Of a stretch of DNA of 64,000 nucleotides, positions 17,205 to 25,126 are shown piece after piece. Position 1 is the stretch's first letter. The number at the start of each line of letters is the position of its first letter. A program made the position numbers and the translations under genes. The notes under the pieces are model-generated. The model saw only the letters and a program-made list of their open reading frames with translations, did no database searches and was not told where the DNA came from. Origin of the DNA: Mycobacterium sp. M26 (GTDB lineage: Bacteria; Actinomycetota; Actinomycetes; Mycobacteriales; Mycobacteriaceae); contig NZ_LN929907.1 of assembly GCF_001494595.1 (NCBI RefSeq), forward strand, positions 1,431,468-1,495,467, given 5' to 3'.

Positions 17205-18049
17205 CGCAGCTTGACCATCCGCGTCGTCGAGCTTTCGTCGAGTTCGACGATGTCGGACCGCGAGCGCAGGAAATCGCTGAACGACTTGAAACCCAGCGAC
17301 TTCTCGGAGAACGACGGGTCCATCCGCTTCATCTGGGCCTTGACGGTCGAATTGTGCAGCCACTCGACGTCGTCCTTCTCCAACCCGATCTGCAGTGCCC
17401 GCTTGAGCAACGCGGTGGCCGCGCCCTGTGGGTCGGGGGCTTCGGGCTCAGTGGACTTGGCCCGCTTGGCGCGCGGCTTCTCCTCGACCGACGGCGGCTC
17501 GTAGACGGGCACCCCGGGCAGCGCGTCATAGATGACGAACTCGTCGCATGCCGCGGCCAGTGACCGGCTCGACGCGCCGGCCACCCCGATGCCCACGACA
17601 TAGCGGCCCAGCCGCTTGCAGCGCTGCGCCAGCGGGATGTAGTCGGAGTCGCCGGCGACGATCACCACATGGGTCAGGTCGGGCAACCGGAACATGTCCT
17701 CGACGGCGTCGACCGCCAGCCGGATGTCGGCGGCGTTCTTGCCGTAGGCCGCGGCCGGGAACAGCTGCACCAGGTCGACGGCTCGGCCCACCAGCTGCTC
17801 GCGGTACTCGGCGTTGACGTCCGCCGACCAGTCGGCGTAAGCGCGGGTGAGCACCACCGTCCCGAACGACGAGGCGAAGTCGAGCACCGCGCCGACGTCC
17901 ACCCGGGCCAGGGCCAGTTTCGCCGGGTCCAGGCCCTTGGCCTTGTCACGCTGAAAAGAGTTGCGCCCGTTGACCTGGTCGTACCGCGAGATGACGATGT
18001 TGTCGAAGTCGAGATACACCGCGACACGGGCCGCACCGGGTTCGGTCAT
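17201..18049 (-). CDS. NYN-domain putative RNase with C-terminal OST-HTH/LOTUS domain
   Basis: A 282-residue LabA/DUF88-like protein. The PIN-like NYN domain (about residues 8-165) shows acidic catalytic positions in YLDFDN (Asp14, Asp16), KNAADIRLAVD and VAGDSDY. A Pro/Lys linker follows, then a C-terminal winged helix (about residues 205-282, from AATALLKRALQIGL to the end) that fits an OST-HTH/LOTUS RNA-binding domain. The arrangement suggests a structure-selective ribonuclease acting on a bound RNA. No toxin-antitoxin partner is next to it. Confidence 0.83.
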   Translation of the reverse strand: MTEPGAARVAVYLDFDNIVISRYDQVNGRNSFQRDKAKGLDPAKLALARVDVGAVLDFASSFGTVVLTRAYADWSADVNAEYREQLVGRAVDLVQLFPAAAYGKNAADIRLAVDAVEDMFRLPDLTHVVIVAGDSDYIPLAQRCKRLGRYVVGIGVAGASSRSLAAACDEFVIYDALPGVPVYEPPSVEEKPRAKRAKSTEPEAPDPQGAATALLKRALQIGLEKDDVEWLHNSTVKAQMKRMDPSFSEKSLGFKSFSDFLRSRSDIVELDESSTTRMVKLR

Positions 18050-18189
18050 GTGCTGAAGTCTTGTCCATGTTGTGACGAACCACGCGCTATTGCACAGAAC
18101 GCTTCTGTCGGCTGTCCCGTCTATGCTTTAGGGGCCCGCTGATCGGGGGGCTCTCCGGCGAGAATGGCCGACCTTTTATGGAGTGATGG

Positions 18190-19446
18190 GTGTCTTTGAG
18201 TCGTCGTGCGCGCGGTGCCTGCCTGGCCGCGGTCCTTGCCGTGCTGGCCGTTCTGGGCGGTGTGGTGATCTCGACGACGCCGCACTGCCCTGAGCACTGC
18301 CGCACCGAGGCCGCCGCGCAGGTCCCGCTGCCGCCGCCGTCCAAGGACCCGGCCACCGTCACCCTGACCCCGGTCGACGGCGCCACCGACGTCGACCCGC
18401 TGGCCTCGGTCAAGGCGGTCGCCCAGACCGGCCTGCTCACCCACGTCAGCCTGGTCAACGACGCGGGCAAGTCGGTACCCGGTGTGGTTACCCCGGACTT
18501 CAAGACCTGGAAGCCGACCGTTCCGCTGGGCTACGGCCGCAGCTACACCCTGACCGTCGATGCCCGCGGCCCGGGCGGCGTCCCGTCCTCGGTCACGTCG
18601 ACGTTCCAGACGCTGGTGCCGAGCAATCAGACCGAGGTCTACCTGAACGCCCCGGGCGGTCAGCCGCTGGACGGCGCGACGCTCGGGATCGGTGCCATCG
18701 TCGTCGCCCACTTCGACGAGCCGATCGGTGATCGCGCCGCCGCCGAGCGCCGGCTTACCGTCACCACCTCCCCGCCGGTCACCGGATCGTGGTACTGGGT
18801 GGACGATCAGAACGCCCGCTGGCGGCCGGAAAAGTACTATGCGCCAGGAACTTCGGTGACCGTCAAGGCCGGCATCTACGGTGTTCCGCTGGGTGACGGC
18901 CTCTACGGCGAGCAGGACGCCACCGCGACCTTCACCATCGGCCGGGCGCACGTCTCCGTCGCCGACGACACCACCAAGCAGGTCAGTGTCTACGACAACG
19001 GCACGCTGGTGCGCACCATGCCCACCTCGATGGGCATGGGCGGTACCGAGACCGTCGGCGGCCAGACCCTGTCGTTCTGGACGCCGCCGGGGGTCTACAC
19101 CGTGATGGACAAGGCCAACCCGGTGATCATGGACTCCTCCACCTACGGCCTGCCGATCAACTCGCGGCTGGGCTACCGGGAGACCATCCCGTATGCCACC
19201 CGGATCAGCACCGACGGCATCTACCTGCACCAGCTCAACGCCACGGTGTGGGCCCAGGGCAACACCAACGTCTCGCACGGCTGCCTGAACCTCAGCGGCG
19301 AGAACGCCGAGTGGTTCTACGACTTCTCCCAGCCGGGGGATGTGGTGGAGGTCCGTAACACCGGCGGTCCGGCACTACAGGTCTGGCAGAACGGGGACTG
19401 GACGCTGCCGTGGTCGGAGTGGCGTAAGGGCAGCGCCCTGGGCTGA
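18190..19446 (+). CDS. L,D-transpeptidase (LdtMt2-type), copy 1
   Basis: A 418-residue peptidoglycan cross-linking enzyme: an N-terminal membrane/signal segment (residues 8-27), two Ig-like domains (about 50-260), and a YkuD catalytic domain with SHGCLNLS containing the nucleophile Cys365. It makes 3-3 cross-links between meso-diaminopimelate residues outside the membrane. The GTG start has GGAG upstream. A possible -10 (TATGCT) lies at 18122-18127; the second copy has TATGAT in a similar TCTATG context, hinting at shared control. The convergent neighbour is the end of the Asp23 operon, 5 bp away. Confidence 0.92.
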   Translation: MSLSRRARGACLAAVLAVLAVLGGVVISTTPHCPEHCRTEAAAQVPLPPPSKDPATVTLTPVDGATDVDPLASVKAVAQTGLLTHVSLVNDAGKSVPGVVTPDFKTWKPTVPLGYGRSYTLTVDARGPGGVPSSVTSTFQTLVPSNQTEVYLNAPGGQPLDGATLGIGAIVVAHFDEPIGDRAAAERRLTVTTSPPVTGSWYWVDDQNARWRPEKYYAPGTSVTVKAGIYGVPLGDGLYGEQDATATFTIGRAHVSVADDTTKQVSVYDNGTLVRTMPTSMGMGGTETVGGQTLSFWTPPGVYTVMDKANPVIMDSSTYGLPINSRLGYRETIPYATRISTDGIYLHQLNATVWAQGNTNVSHGCLNLSGENAEWFYDFSQPGDVVEVRNTGGPALQVWQNGDWTLPWSEWRKGSALG

Positions 19447-19451
19447 CACCG

Positions 19452-20006
19452 CTACAGCACCGGCCCGTGGTGGTGCTTGGGATCGGTGTGCAGCACCGTG
19501 CGGATCGCGACCGCGTCGCCGAGCATCGTGCCCGCGGAGCGCATCGCGTCATCAGCGGCGGCTACGCCGTAGCTCAAACCCTGGCGGGCCGGCACCGTCG
19601 CCGTCAACGTCACGGTCGGGACTCCCCGCTGCATCGTGGCGCTGCCACGGGCCTTGAGTACTGAGGTATTCGCCTCGAGTGCGGCGGCACACGCGTCGGC
19701 CACCGAGGTGGCGTCGACGGTGATCGCCTCGGACGACTGCTCCAGGACCACCCGGCTCGCGCGCCGCGCCGGCCGGTGGGCGATCAGCCAGCGGATGGCG
19801 ATCCCGAGGGCCAGCACTCCGAAAACGCCTGTGGCCCAGGGCCACCACCAGGTGTGGGTGGCCTCGGTGGCAGGGGATGTCTGCAGGGCCCGCACCGTTC
19901 CCAGCTTGCCCAGATGCCAAGCCCAGCCGAGCACGGCTACCGCGATGAGGGCCAGGCCCAGCAGCAGTGCCACCGCTCGGTCGATACCAACGGCTGTGCG
20001 GCTCAT
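19452..20006 (-). CDS. Membrane protein of the Asp23 operon (AmaP/DUF6286-like)
   Basis: A 184-residue protein with two N-terminal transmembrane helices (about residues 10-32 and 52-72) and a soluble C-terminal domain with RVVLEQSSEAITVDA and VTLTATVPARQGL. This layout resembles AmaP-type anchors that hold Asp23 at the membrane. ATG 20006 has AGGAGG about 7 nt upstream; the longer open frame to 20405 is out-of-register coding of the upstream gene. It is last of six coupled genes. Confidence 0.7.
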   Translation of the reverse strand: MSRTAVGIDRAVALLLGLALIAVAVLGWAWHLGKLGTVRALQTSPATEATHTWWWPWATGVFGVLALGIAIRWLIAHRPARRASRVVLEQSSEAITVDATSVADACAAALEANTSVLKARGSATMQRGVPTVTLTATVPARQGLSYGVAAADDAMRSAGTMLGDAVAIRTVLHTDPKHHHGPVL

Positions 20007-20605
20007 GGACGGGCCTCCTGTCGGATGCGAACCGCGATGCGCGGTTGATGAACCAAGGGCTGCAGCTCGTCGCGCACGGCATCGGTGACCAGGCGGCTGA
20101 GTTCGCCACGGTCGGCCCGGGAGGTGGTGCAGCGCACCGACACCGTGCGCCGGCTTGCCGAGCTGGTGGCTTGCGCGACACCGGACACGGTCTGCGCGGC
20201 GGCGCTGGCGATCCGGGCGACGTCGCGCAGCGGTACGTACACCGCCCCGCCGGCGACGTTGTGCGCCGGGACCGCGGTCGCGCGGCGGGGGAGAAGGGCG
20301 AGCACGCAGAGCGCCAGGCCCATGATGCCGATCACGACGCCGATGACGAGGATGACCGGTGTCGGGCGCAGGCCATCGAAAGCCTTGATCGCCAACGGGA
20401 TCCACGGGGTGCCGTCGAGCAGGGTCGCCTTGATCGCGACGTCGCGCAGGCAGACGACGCCGAGGGCGCCGAGTAGAACGGCTAGGACGACGCCGACGTA
20501 GCTCGCGGCCGCGGCGGCCAGCGGTGCCGCAGCGGGACGGCAGACGTCCTCGGCGGCACTGTTCGCGGGCTCGATGTCGGGCTGTGCGGGTAGGACCTGG
20601 GTCAT
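20003..20605 (-). CDS. DUF6286-like membrane protein
   Basis: A 200-residue protein with two transmembrane helices (about residues 32-53 and 82-105) and a soluble C-terminal region containing RTVSVRCTTSRADRGELS, similar in plan to the next gene downstream. It probably serves as a membrane anchor or scaffold for Asp23-type proteins. Both ends overlap neighbours by ATGA, so expression is coupled in the operon. Confidence 0.7.
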   Translation of the reverse strand: MTQVLPAQPDIEPANSAAEDVCRPAAAPLAAAAASYVGVVLAVLLGALGVVCLRDVAIKATLLDGTPWIPLAIKAFDGLRPTPVILVIGVVIGIMGLALCVLALLPRRATAVPAHNVAGGAVYVPLRDVARIASAAAQTVSGVAQATSSASRRTVSVRCTTSRADRGELSRLVTDAVRDELQPLVHQPRIAVRIRQEARP

Positions 20606-20970
20606 GACACCCTCCTGGTCAGGCGATCACTCGGGGCCGTGGTGATCGTTGCGATGTGGACGGTCAGTGCATCGACCATCAGACCGCCGTGGTCGCGCAG
20701 CGCCTGGGCCACGTGATCGCGTACGGCGCGTGCCGTTGCCGCCAGCGGGCGACCCCATTCCACCGCGATGTCCAGCCGGGCGCTGACCCGGTCACCGGCG
20801 ATCTGGACGTCGGCGCCGGGCAGTTCGTTGCCGGTGAGCCGTCGGAACCCGGTGCGTTCGTGATGCACGCCCGGCACATCCAGCATGGCGGCGACAGCGA
20901 TGTGCTCAATTGCCTTGTCGCGGATGGTCAGTCGGCCCCGGTCGCCCGGATCGGCGCTGTCCTCAGCCAC
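20602..20970 (-). CDS. Asp23/Gls24 family protein
   Basis: A 122-residue alkaline-shock-protein-family member. Family traits are the start RLTIRDKAIEHIAVAAMLDVPGV, the strand VSARLDIAVEWG, and an AxxVRxHVAxAL helix. Such proteins form membrane-associated assemblies that respond to envelope stress. The GTG start overlaps the stop of the preceding small membrane gene by 8 nt. Confidence 0.85.
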   Translation of the reverse strand: MAEDSADPGDRGRLTIRDKAIEHIAVAAMLDVPGVHHERTGFRRLTGNELPGADVQIAGDRVSARLDIAVEWGRPLAATARAVRDHVAQALRDHGGLMVDALTVHIATITTAPSDRLTRRVS

Positions 20971-21142
20971 GGCCGCGGCCCCGAATCCAGGTGGTGGCGT
21001 CGAACTCGCCGTCGCGGTGTCCGCCGATCACATAACCGATCAGTCCGAGCACCAGCGCGAGCAGAAAGCCGGTGAAGCCTCCGGCGGCAGCAGCGACGCC
21101 GAGCAGAACTCCGGCGAGCATGCCTGCGGTAGCGGTTGTCAT
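20963..21142 (-). CDS. Small membrane protein (59 aa), DUF2273-like
   Basis: ATG 21142 starts MTTATAGMLAGVLLGVAAAA; the protein has a long hydrophobic stretch (about residues 8-40) broken by Gly residues, then a polar tail HRDGEFDATTWIRGRGRG. AGGAGG is 6 nt upstream. It overlaps both neighbours (ATGA at 21139-21142; 8 nt at 20963-20970). Small two-helix proteins of this kind (DUF2273) are typical members of Asp23 operons and probably anchor the complex. Confidence 0.75.
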   Translation of the reverse strand: MTTATAGMLAGVLLGVAAAAGGFTGFLLALVLGLIGYVIGGHRDGEFDATTWIRGRGRG

Positions 21143-21468
21143 AGTCGATCCTCCTGAAGTTCGGCGTCGCCGCCGGTGGCGGGTGGTGGTGTGGTGACCT
21201 CTTCGACGGTCACGTCGACCGGCAGGCCGGGCAGAGCGGCGCCCACCGCGGAACGCACCTGTGCGGCGGTCTGCCGGATCGGTGCGCCCGCGGTGACGGT
21301 GATGTGGACCTCGATCCGGTCCTCGCCGACACGGACGCCGGTGACGCGCCGGCCGGGAAGGTAGGTGCCGACCTCACCGAACATGCCGGGGTGGAGCGCC
21401 GCCACCCCGGGCACGGCCAGGGCGATGCCCGCAACCGTGTCCGCGGCGGTGTCCTCGGCGTGGGTCAT
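21139..21468 (-). CDS. Asp23/Gls24-like protein
   Basis: A 109-residue short Asp23-family member with PGVAALHPGMFGEVGTYLPG, the strand RIEVHITVTAGAPI and a terminal VDVTVEEV. It lacks the long Asp23 N-terminal region. Its ATG overlaps the stop of the upstream Asp23 gene (TAATG) and its stop overlaps the small membrane gene (ATGA), so it is firmly part of the operon. Confidence 0.75.
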   Translation of the reverse strand: MTHAEDTAADTVAGIALAVPGVAALHPGMFGEVGTYLPGRRVTGVRVGEDRIEVHITVTAGAPIRQTAAQVRSAVGAALPGLPVDVTVEEVTTPPPATGGDAELQEDRL

Positions 21469-21923
21469 TATTCGACCCGGGTCAGCTGCTGGCCGGCGGG
21501 CTCGTCATCGTCGTCGTCGACGTGGATGTCGTGCACGGTGATGTTGACCTCGACGACCTCCAGGCCCGTCATCCGCTCGAGTGCGGCGATCACGTTGCGG
21601 CGGATGCCGGACGCCAGGTCGGCGATCGACACTCCGTATTCGGCCACGATGTCGACGTCGACGGCGGCCTGCTTCTCGCCGACCTCGACCGAGACACCCT
21701 GCGAGTAGTTGGTCGACGCGCCCGGGATGCGCTCCCGCAGGGCGCCGACGGCGCGGCTGGTGTTGCCGCCCAGGTCGTGGACACCGTTGACCTCGCGAGC
21801 GGCCAGGCCGGCGATCTTGGAGACCACGGTGTCGGCGATGGTGGTGCGGCCGTGGCTGGTGGCCAGCGGGCCGTTGGCCGCGGCGGCGACCGGTGCGGCA
21901 GTGGCGGTTTGCGTCGTGCTCAT
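21468..21923 (-). CDS. Asp23/Gls24 family envelope stress protein
   Basis: A 151-residue canonical Asp23 protein, first of the six-gene operon. Motifs include TTIADTVVSKIAGLAAREVNGV, VDVDIVAEYGVSIADLA and VVEVNITVHDIHV, followed by an acidic run of Asp. In Gram-positive bacteria Asp23 is abundant and clusters at the membrane under alkaline or cell-wall stress. It diverges from the ECF sigma factor gene; the 49-bp gap must hold both promoters or part of them. Confidence 0.88.
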   Translation of the reverse strand: MSTTQTATAAPVAAAANGPLATSHGRTTIADTVVSKIAGLAAREVNGVHDLGGNTSRAVGALRERIPGASTNYSQGVSVEVGEKQAAVDVDIVAEYGVSIADLASGIRRNVIAALERMTGLEVVEVNITVHDIHVDDDDDEPAGQQLTRVE

Positions 21924-21972
21924 CGTTGATCCTTTCCTTCACTCATGTCGTACGCATAGTGAGTCGGAGCCG

Positions 21973-22620
21973 ATGGCCCGAACCGAATGTGCGAAATCTG
22001 TGTCATGTGACACACATCCGGAATCGGGCCGGCTCCGAATACTTCAGGTGCGCAGCGATGACACCGCGGAGGCTTCGGCAGCTGTCGAGGACCGCGAACT
22101 GGCTGCGGCCGCCAGAGCAGGCTCGATCGAAGCGTTCGAGGAGATCGTGCGGCGCCACGGCCCGGCGATGTACCGCTACGCGCGGCGGATGACCCAGGAC
22201 ACCGACGCCGTCAATGACATCGTTCAGGAGACCTTCGTGGCGGCCTGGCGCCAGATCGGAAATTTCCGCGGGGACAGCGCGATTCTCACGTGGCTCTTCG
22301 CGATTTGCGCGCGCAAGGTCACCGACTCGCGACGGGTCAAGCGGGCGATCCCGATCGACGACCGGCTGATCGAACCGGTGAGCCGCGACGCCGGAACGCA
22401 TCCGTTCACCGCCGCATCCAACAGCGCCTTCCTGGAGGCGATGGAAGTGGCCCTGGCCGAACTGCCGCCGCGGCAGCGCGCAGTATGGACATTGCGGGAG
22501 ATCGAATTATTGACGTTCCCGGAGATTGGCTCCATCCTGAATCTCAGCCCTGACGCGGCCAGGGGCCATCACCACCGGGCCCGTGTCACACTTCAGCAGA
22601 GGCTTCAACAATGGCGATAG
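21973..22620 (+). CDS. ECF RNA polymerase sigma factor
   Basis: A 215-residue sigma-70-family protein. Region 2 is MYRYARRMTQDTDAVNDIVQ...AWRQIGNFRGDSAILTWLFAICARK, and region 4 is ALAELPPRQRAVWTLREI...FPEIGSILNLS. ATG 21973 is used; an in-frame GTG at 22048 is an alternative closer to the conserved core. It overlaps the next Asp23-like gene by 10 nt, so the sigma factor and that gene are co-translated. It probably drives the divergent Asp23 operon and perhaps the flanking L,D-transpeptidases. No classical zinc anti-sigma gene is adjacent. Confidence 0.88.
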   Translation: MARTECAKSVSCDTHPESGRLRILQVRSDDTAEASAAVEDRELAAAARAGSIEAFEEIVRRHGPAMYRYARRMTQDTDAVNDIVQETFVAAWRQIGNFRGDSAILTWLFAICARKVTDSRRVKRAIPIDDRLIEPVSRDAGTHPFTAASNSAFLEAMEVALAELPPRQRAVWTLREIELLTFPEIGSILNLSPDAARGHHHRARVTLQQRLQQWR

Positions 22621-23048
22621 GTGATTTCGAGTTCCACGAGCGCGCAGGCCGACTGCTGCGCGCCGTACCCGAACCCGGCTGGCAGGCCATCGAACCTGCT
22701 GTGCTCTCTGCTGTTCGCGCCACCCCCCGCGGCGGCTGGCCGCTGAAAGTCGAGGATCCCCAACCGGGTAGCACGGCGGGAGTGATCTATGTCAGCGACC
22801 TGGTATTGACGGCTGAGATCAGCCGCGCCTTGACCGGAGGCGGCGACTACATCGTCGACCGGATCGATGTCATCTCTGACGGCGATGTCCTGCAAGGGAT
22901 TTCGGTGCAGCTCAGTGGTCGCTACCAGGCCGATCTGAATGTGATTGCGGCACACGTGCGTAACAGCACCGAAGCGGTGGTGGCCGACGTGATCGGTAAC
23001 CACGCCGATGTCGACATCACCGTCACGGTGACCGACGTCCACCGCTGA
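22611..23048 (+). CDS. Asp23-like protein coupled to the sigma factor
   Basis: A 145-residue protein that starts inside the sigma gene. It has a divergent Asp23-like pattern: VYVSDLVLTAEISRAL-type N-terminal helices, then alternating strands DVLQGISVQLSGRYQADL and VDITVTVTDV at the C-terminus. By position it could control the sigma factor in place of a standard anti-sigma factor, but no anti-sigma domain is recognised. Confidence 0.65.
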   Translation: MAIGDFEFHERAGRLLRAVPEPGWQAIEPAVLSAVRATPRGGWPLKVEDPQPGSTAGVIYVSDLVLTAEISRALTGGGDYIVDRIDVISDGDVLQGISVQLSGRYQADLNVIAAHVRNSTEAVVADVIGNHADVDITVTVTDVHR

Positions 23049-23185
23049 TGTGATCGAGCACACCTGAATCCGGCGTTCGGTTCGGCGCTGTGTCTGCGTC
23101 CAACTCCATGTAGTCGGCGCGACCGAATGCGCCGGCGTATGTGAGCGCCGCGGATTCCCCCGCGGCTCGTGAGGAGGAGATTGTC

Positions 23186-23425
23186 ATGTCGGATGCCAAG
23201 GACATCGCCAAGGATGCTGCCGGCGGTCTGATCGAGGACCTCAAGGGCAAGGCCAAGGAGGTCGTCGGCACGGTCACCGGTCGTGACGACCTGGTGCGTG
23301 AGGGCCAGGCCCAGCAGGACAAGGCAGCCGCCCAGCGCGAAGCGGCGGCCAAGGAAGCCGAGGCCGAGAAGGCCCGGGCTCAGGCCAAGGTGCACGAGGC
23401 CCGTCAGCAGGCTGAGCAGAAGTGA
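23186..23425 (+). CDS. CsbD-family stress protein
   Basis: A 79-residue, highly charged, Ala/Lys/Glu-rich protein with the CsbD signature LIEDLKGKAKEVVGTVTGRDDLVREGQAQQDKA, and a long helical tail. CsbD proteins are general-stress (SigB-type) proteins of unknown biochemical role; mycobacterial versions have been named microaggregate-binding proteins. ATG 23186 has AGGAGGAG upstream; the longer frame from 23141 has no such support. Confidence 0.88.
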   Translation: MSDAKDIAKDAAGGLIEDLKGKAKEVVGTVTGRDDLVREGQAQQDKAAAQREAAAKEAEAEKARAQAKVHEARQQAEQK

Positions 23426-23429
23426 TGAT

Positions 23430-23460
23430 CGCGGCGCGGGGCGTATCGCCCCGCGCCGCG
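23430..23460. terminator. Strong GC hairpin terminator
   Basis: A perfect 14-bp inverted repeat CGCGGCGCGGGGCG...CGCCCCGCGCCGCG with a 3-nt loop just past the CsbD stop. The rest of the 243-bp gap to the next gene shows only a possible -10 (TATGAT at 23639-23644) for the second L,D-transpeptidase. Confidence 0.8.
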
Positions 23461-23703
23461 CTCTGCGCCACCGCGGGCCGCAGACACCGTTCGGGCCTGT
23501 CGGGCTGGACCCTGGTGAGGTGCGATAACGGGGCTGCGTGCAGGTCGCGGAAATTAAGCTCCGCTAAGAGACGGGTGTTTGCTGTCTGTCGGCGACCGTT
23601 CGGGCCTCATCGCGTCGAAACTCGGGCCGGTTTCCGTCTATGATCGCAGTCGTCAATGGTGACGCCGGCAACATTTCGTCGTCCAGCTCTGGAGTGAATT
23701 TCG

Positions 23704-24972
23704 GTGAGTCGTCCCGGTCGTGCTAGCACGGCGATCCTGGTGGTGGGCGCATTGCTCCTGGGTGTTCTCGGCAGCGACGTGGCCGGCCTGCCTGGATGCC
23801 AGGACGGCTGCAAGACTCCTGCGGCCGCAGCGGCAGCTGTCGCGCCTCCAGAGACTCCCCGGCCGCCGCTGCTGGGCGTTGCTCCGGCGAACGGGTCATC
23901 TGACCTCAGCCCGCTGAGCCGAGTCTCGGCGCGGGCCGTTGCCGGCAGCCTCACCAACGTCTCCCTGGTCGACGACTACGGCAACACCGTGCCCGGGACG
24001 CTCTCGGCTGACGCAACGTCCTGGCAGCCCAGCGAGCCGCTGAAGTACGGTCGCGACTACACCATGCAGGTGGCAAGCCGCGGCACCAGTGGTGTGCCGC
24101 TGGCCCGCACGACGACCTTCGCGACCGCCACCCCCAACAACCTGACCTCGGTGTACCTCGAGACGCCCGGCGGGCTGCCCATCCACGAAGACCAGCGCTA
24201 CGGCATCGGCACCATCATCTCGGCGCGCTTCGACGAGCCGATCACCGACAAGGCGGCCGCCGAACGTCAGCTGGTCGTCACCACCAACCCGCCGGTGAAG
24301 GGGTCGTGGTACTGGGTGGACGACGCGACGGCGCACTGGCGTCCGGAGAAGTACTACAGCCCCGGTACCACCGTCACGGTGACGGCCAACGTCTTCGGAG
24401 TGGCGCTCGGCGACGGGTTGTACGGCCAGAACAACGAGAAGGCCACGCTGACGATCGGCGACGCCCACGTGTCGATCGCCGACGACACCACCAAGACGGT
24501 CAACGTCTTCGACAACGGCAAGCTGGTGCGTAGCATGCCGACGTCGATGGGCCGCGGCGGCTACGAAACCATTGCGGGACGGACGTTTTCGTGGTGGACC
24601 CCGCCCGGGGTGTATACCGTGATCGACAAGGCCGACGTGGTGACCATGGACTCCTCGACCTACGGCCTGCCGGTCGCGTCGTCGATGGGCTACAAGCTGA
24701 AGATTCCGTACGCGACCCGCATCAGCACCGACGGCATCTACTTGCACCAGCTCAATGACACGGTGTGGGCACAGGGCAACACCAACACCTCGCACGGCTG
24801 CCTGAACCTCAACAGCGAGAACGCCGCCTGGTTCTATAACTTCTCCCAGCCCGGTGACGTCGTGGAGGTGCGCAATACCGGCGGCCCGCGGCTGGAGATC
24901 TGGCAGAACGGTGACTGGTCGCTGCCGTGGGCCGAGTGGCTCAAGGGCAGCGCTCTGACACCCAAGCCGTAA
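23704..24972 (+). CDS. L,D-transpeptidase (LdtMt2-type), copy 2
   Basis: A 422-residue paralogue of the enzyme at 18190, with the same plan: signal/anchor (about residues 8-24), two Ig-like domains, and a YkuD domain with SHGCLNLN and nucleophile Cys366. Long stretches match copy 1, for example YATRISTDGIYLHQLN, FSQPGDVVEVRNTGG and the WQNGDW ending. GTG start with GGAG upstream. It forms 3-3 peptidoglycan cross-links in the cell wall. Having two copies around one stress operon suggests duplication and retention for condition-specific wall repair. Confidence 0.92.
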   Translation: MSRPGRASTAILVVGALLLGVLGSDVAGLPGCQDGCKTPAAAAAAVAPPETPRPPLLGVAPANGSSDLSPLSRVSARAVAGSLTNVSLVDDYGNTVPGTLSADATSWQPSEPLKYGRDYTMQVASRGTSGVPLARTTTFATATPNNLTSVYLETPGGLPIHEDQRYGIGTIISARFDEPITDKAAAERQLVVTTNPPVKGSWYWVDDATAHWRPEKYYSPGTTVTVTANVFGVALGDGLYGQNNEKATLTIGDAHVSIADDTTKTVNVFDNGKLVRSMPTSMGRGGYETIAGRTFSWWTPPGVYTVIDKADVVTMDSSTYGLPVASSMGYKLKIPYATRISTDGIYLHQLNDTVWAQGNTNTSHGCLNLNSENAAWFYNFSQPGDVVEVRNTGGPRLEIWQNGDWSLPWAEWLKGSALTPKP

Positions 24973-24984
24973 CCCGGGATTTGG

Positions 24985-25001
24985 ATACCCCCCACAGGTA
25001 T
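24985..25001 (+). promoter_or_regulatory. CsoR/RicR-type copper operator
   Basis: ATACC-N7-GGTAT with a C-rich centre (24985-25001), matching the TACCC...GGGTA-like boxes of the CsoR/RicR copper-sensing repressors. A possible -10, TACAAT (25001-25006), overlaps its right edge, so repressor binding would block the promoter. It lies 12 bp before the ATG of the Cys-rich peptide. Confidence 0.6.
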
Positions 25002-25013
25002 ACAATGGGGGCT

Positions 25014-25112
25014 ATGAGTGAACAGACAACGACGTCGGCCTGCAGCAACCCGAACTGTACGTGCCAAAACTGCACGTGCGGAGATAGCTGCAGCTGCGGC
25101 AAGTCGGACTAG
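25014..25112 (+). CDS. Tiny Cys-rich metallothionein-like peptide (32 aa)
   Basis: MSEQTTTSACSNPNC followed by TCQNCTCGDSCSCGKSD: seven Cys in 19 residues arranged C-x4-C-x-C-x2-C-x-C-x3-C-x-C, no hydrophobic core and a polar N-terminal tail. This is a metal-thiolate pattern. The CsoR/RicR-type operator just upstream implies copper(I) as the ligand. M. tuberculosis MymT, also RicR-controlled, is longer with a different Cys pattern, so this would be a shorter analogue rather than a clear orthologue. GGGGGCT precedes ATG 25014. The frame is open upstream into the previous gene, but that is not coding. Confidence 0.7.
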   Translation: MSEQTTTSACSNPNCTCQNCTCGDSCSCGKSD

Positions 25113-25126
25113 AAACGGGACTGCCG

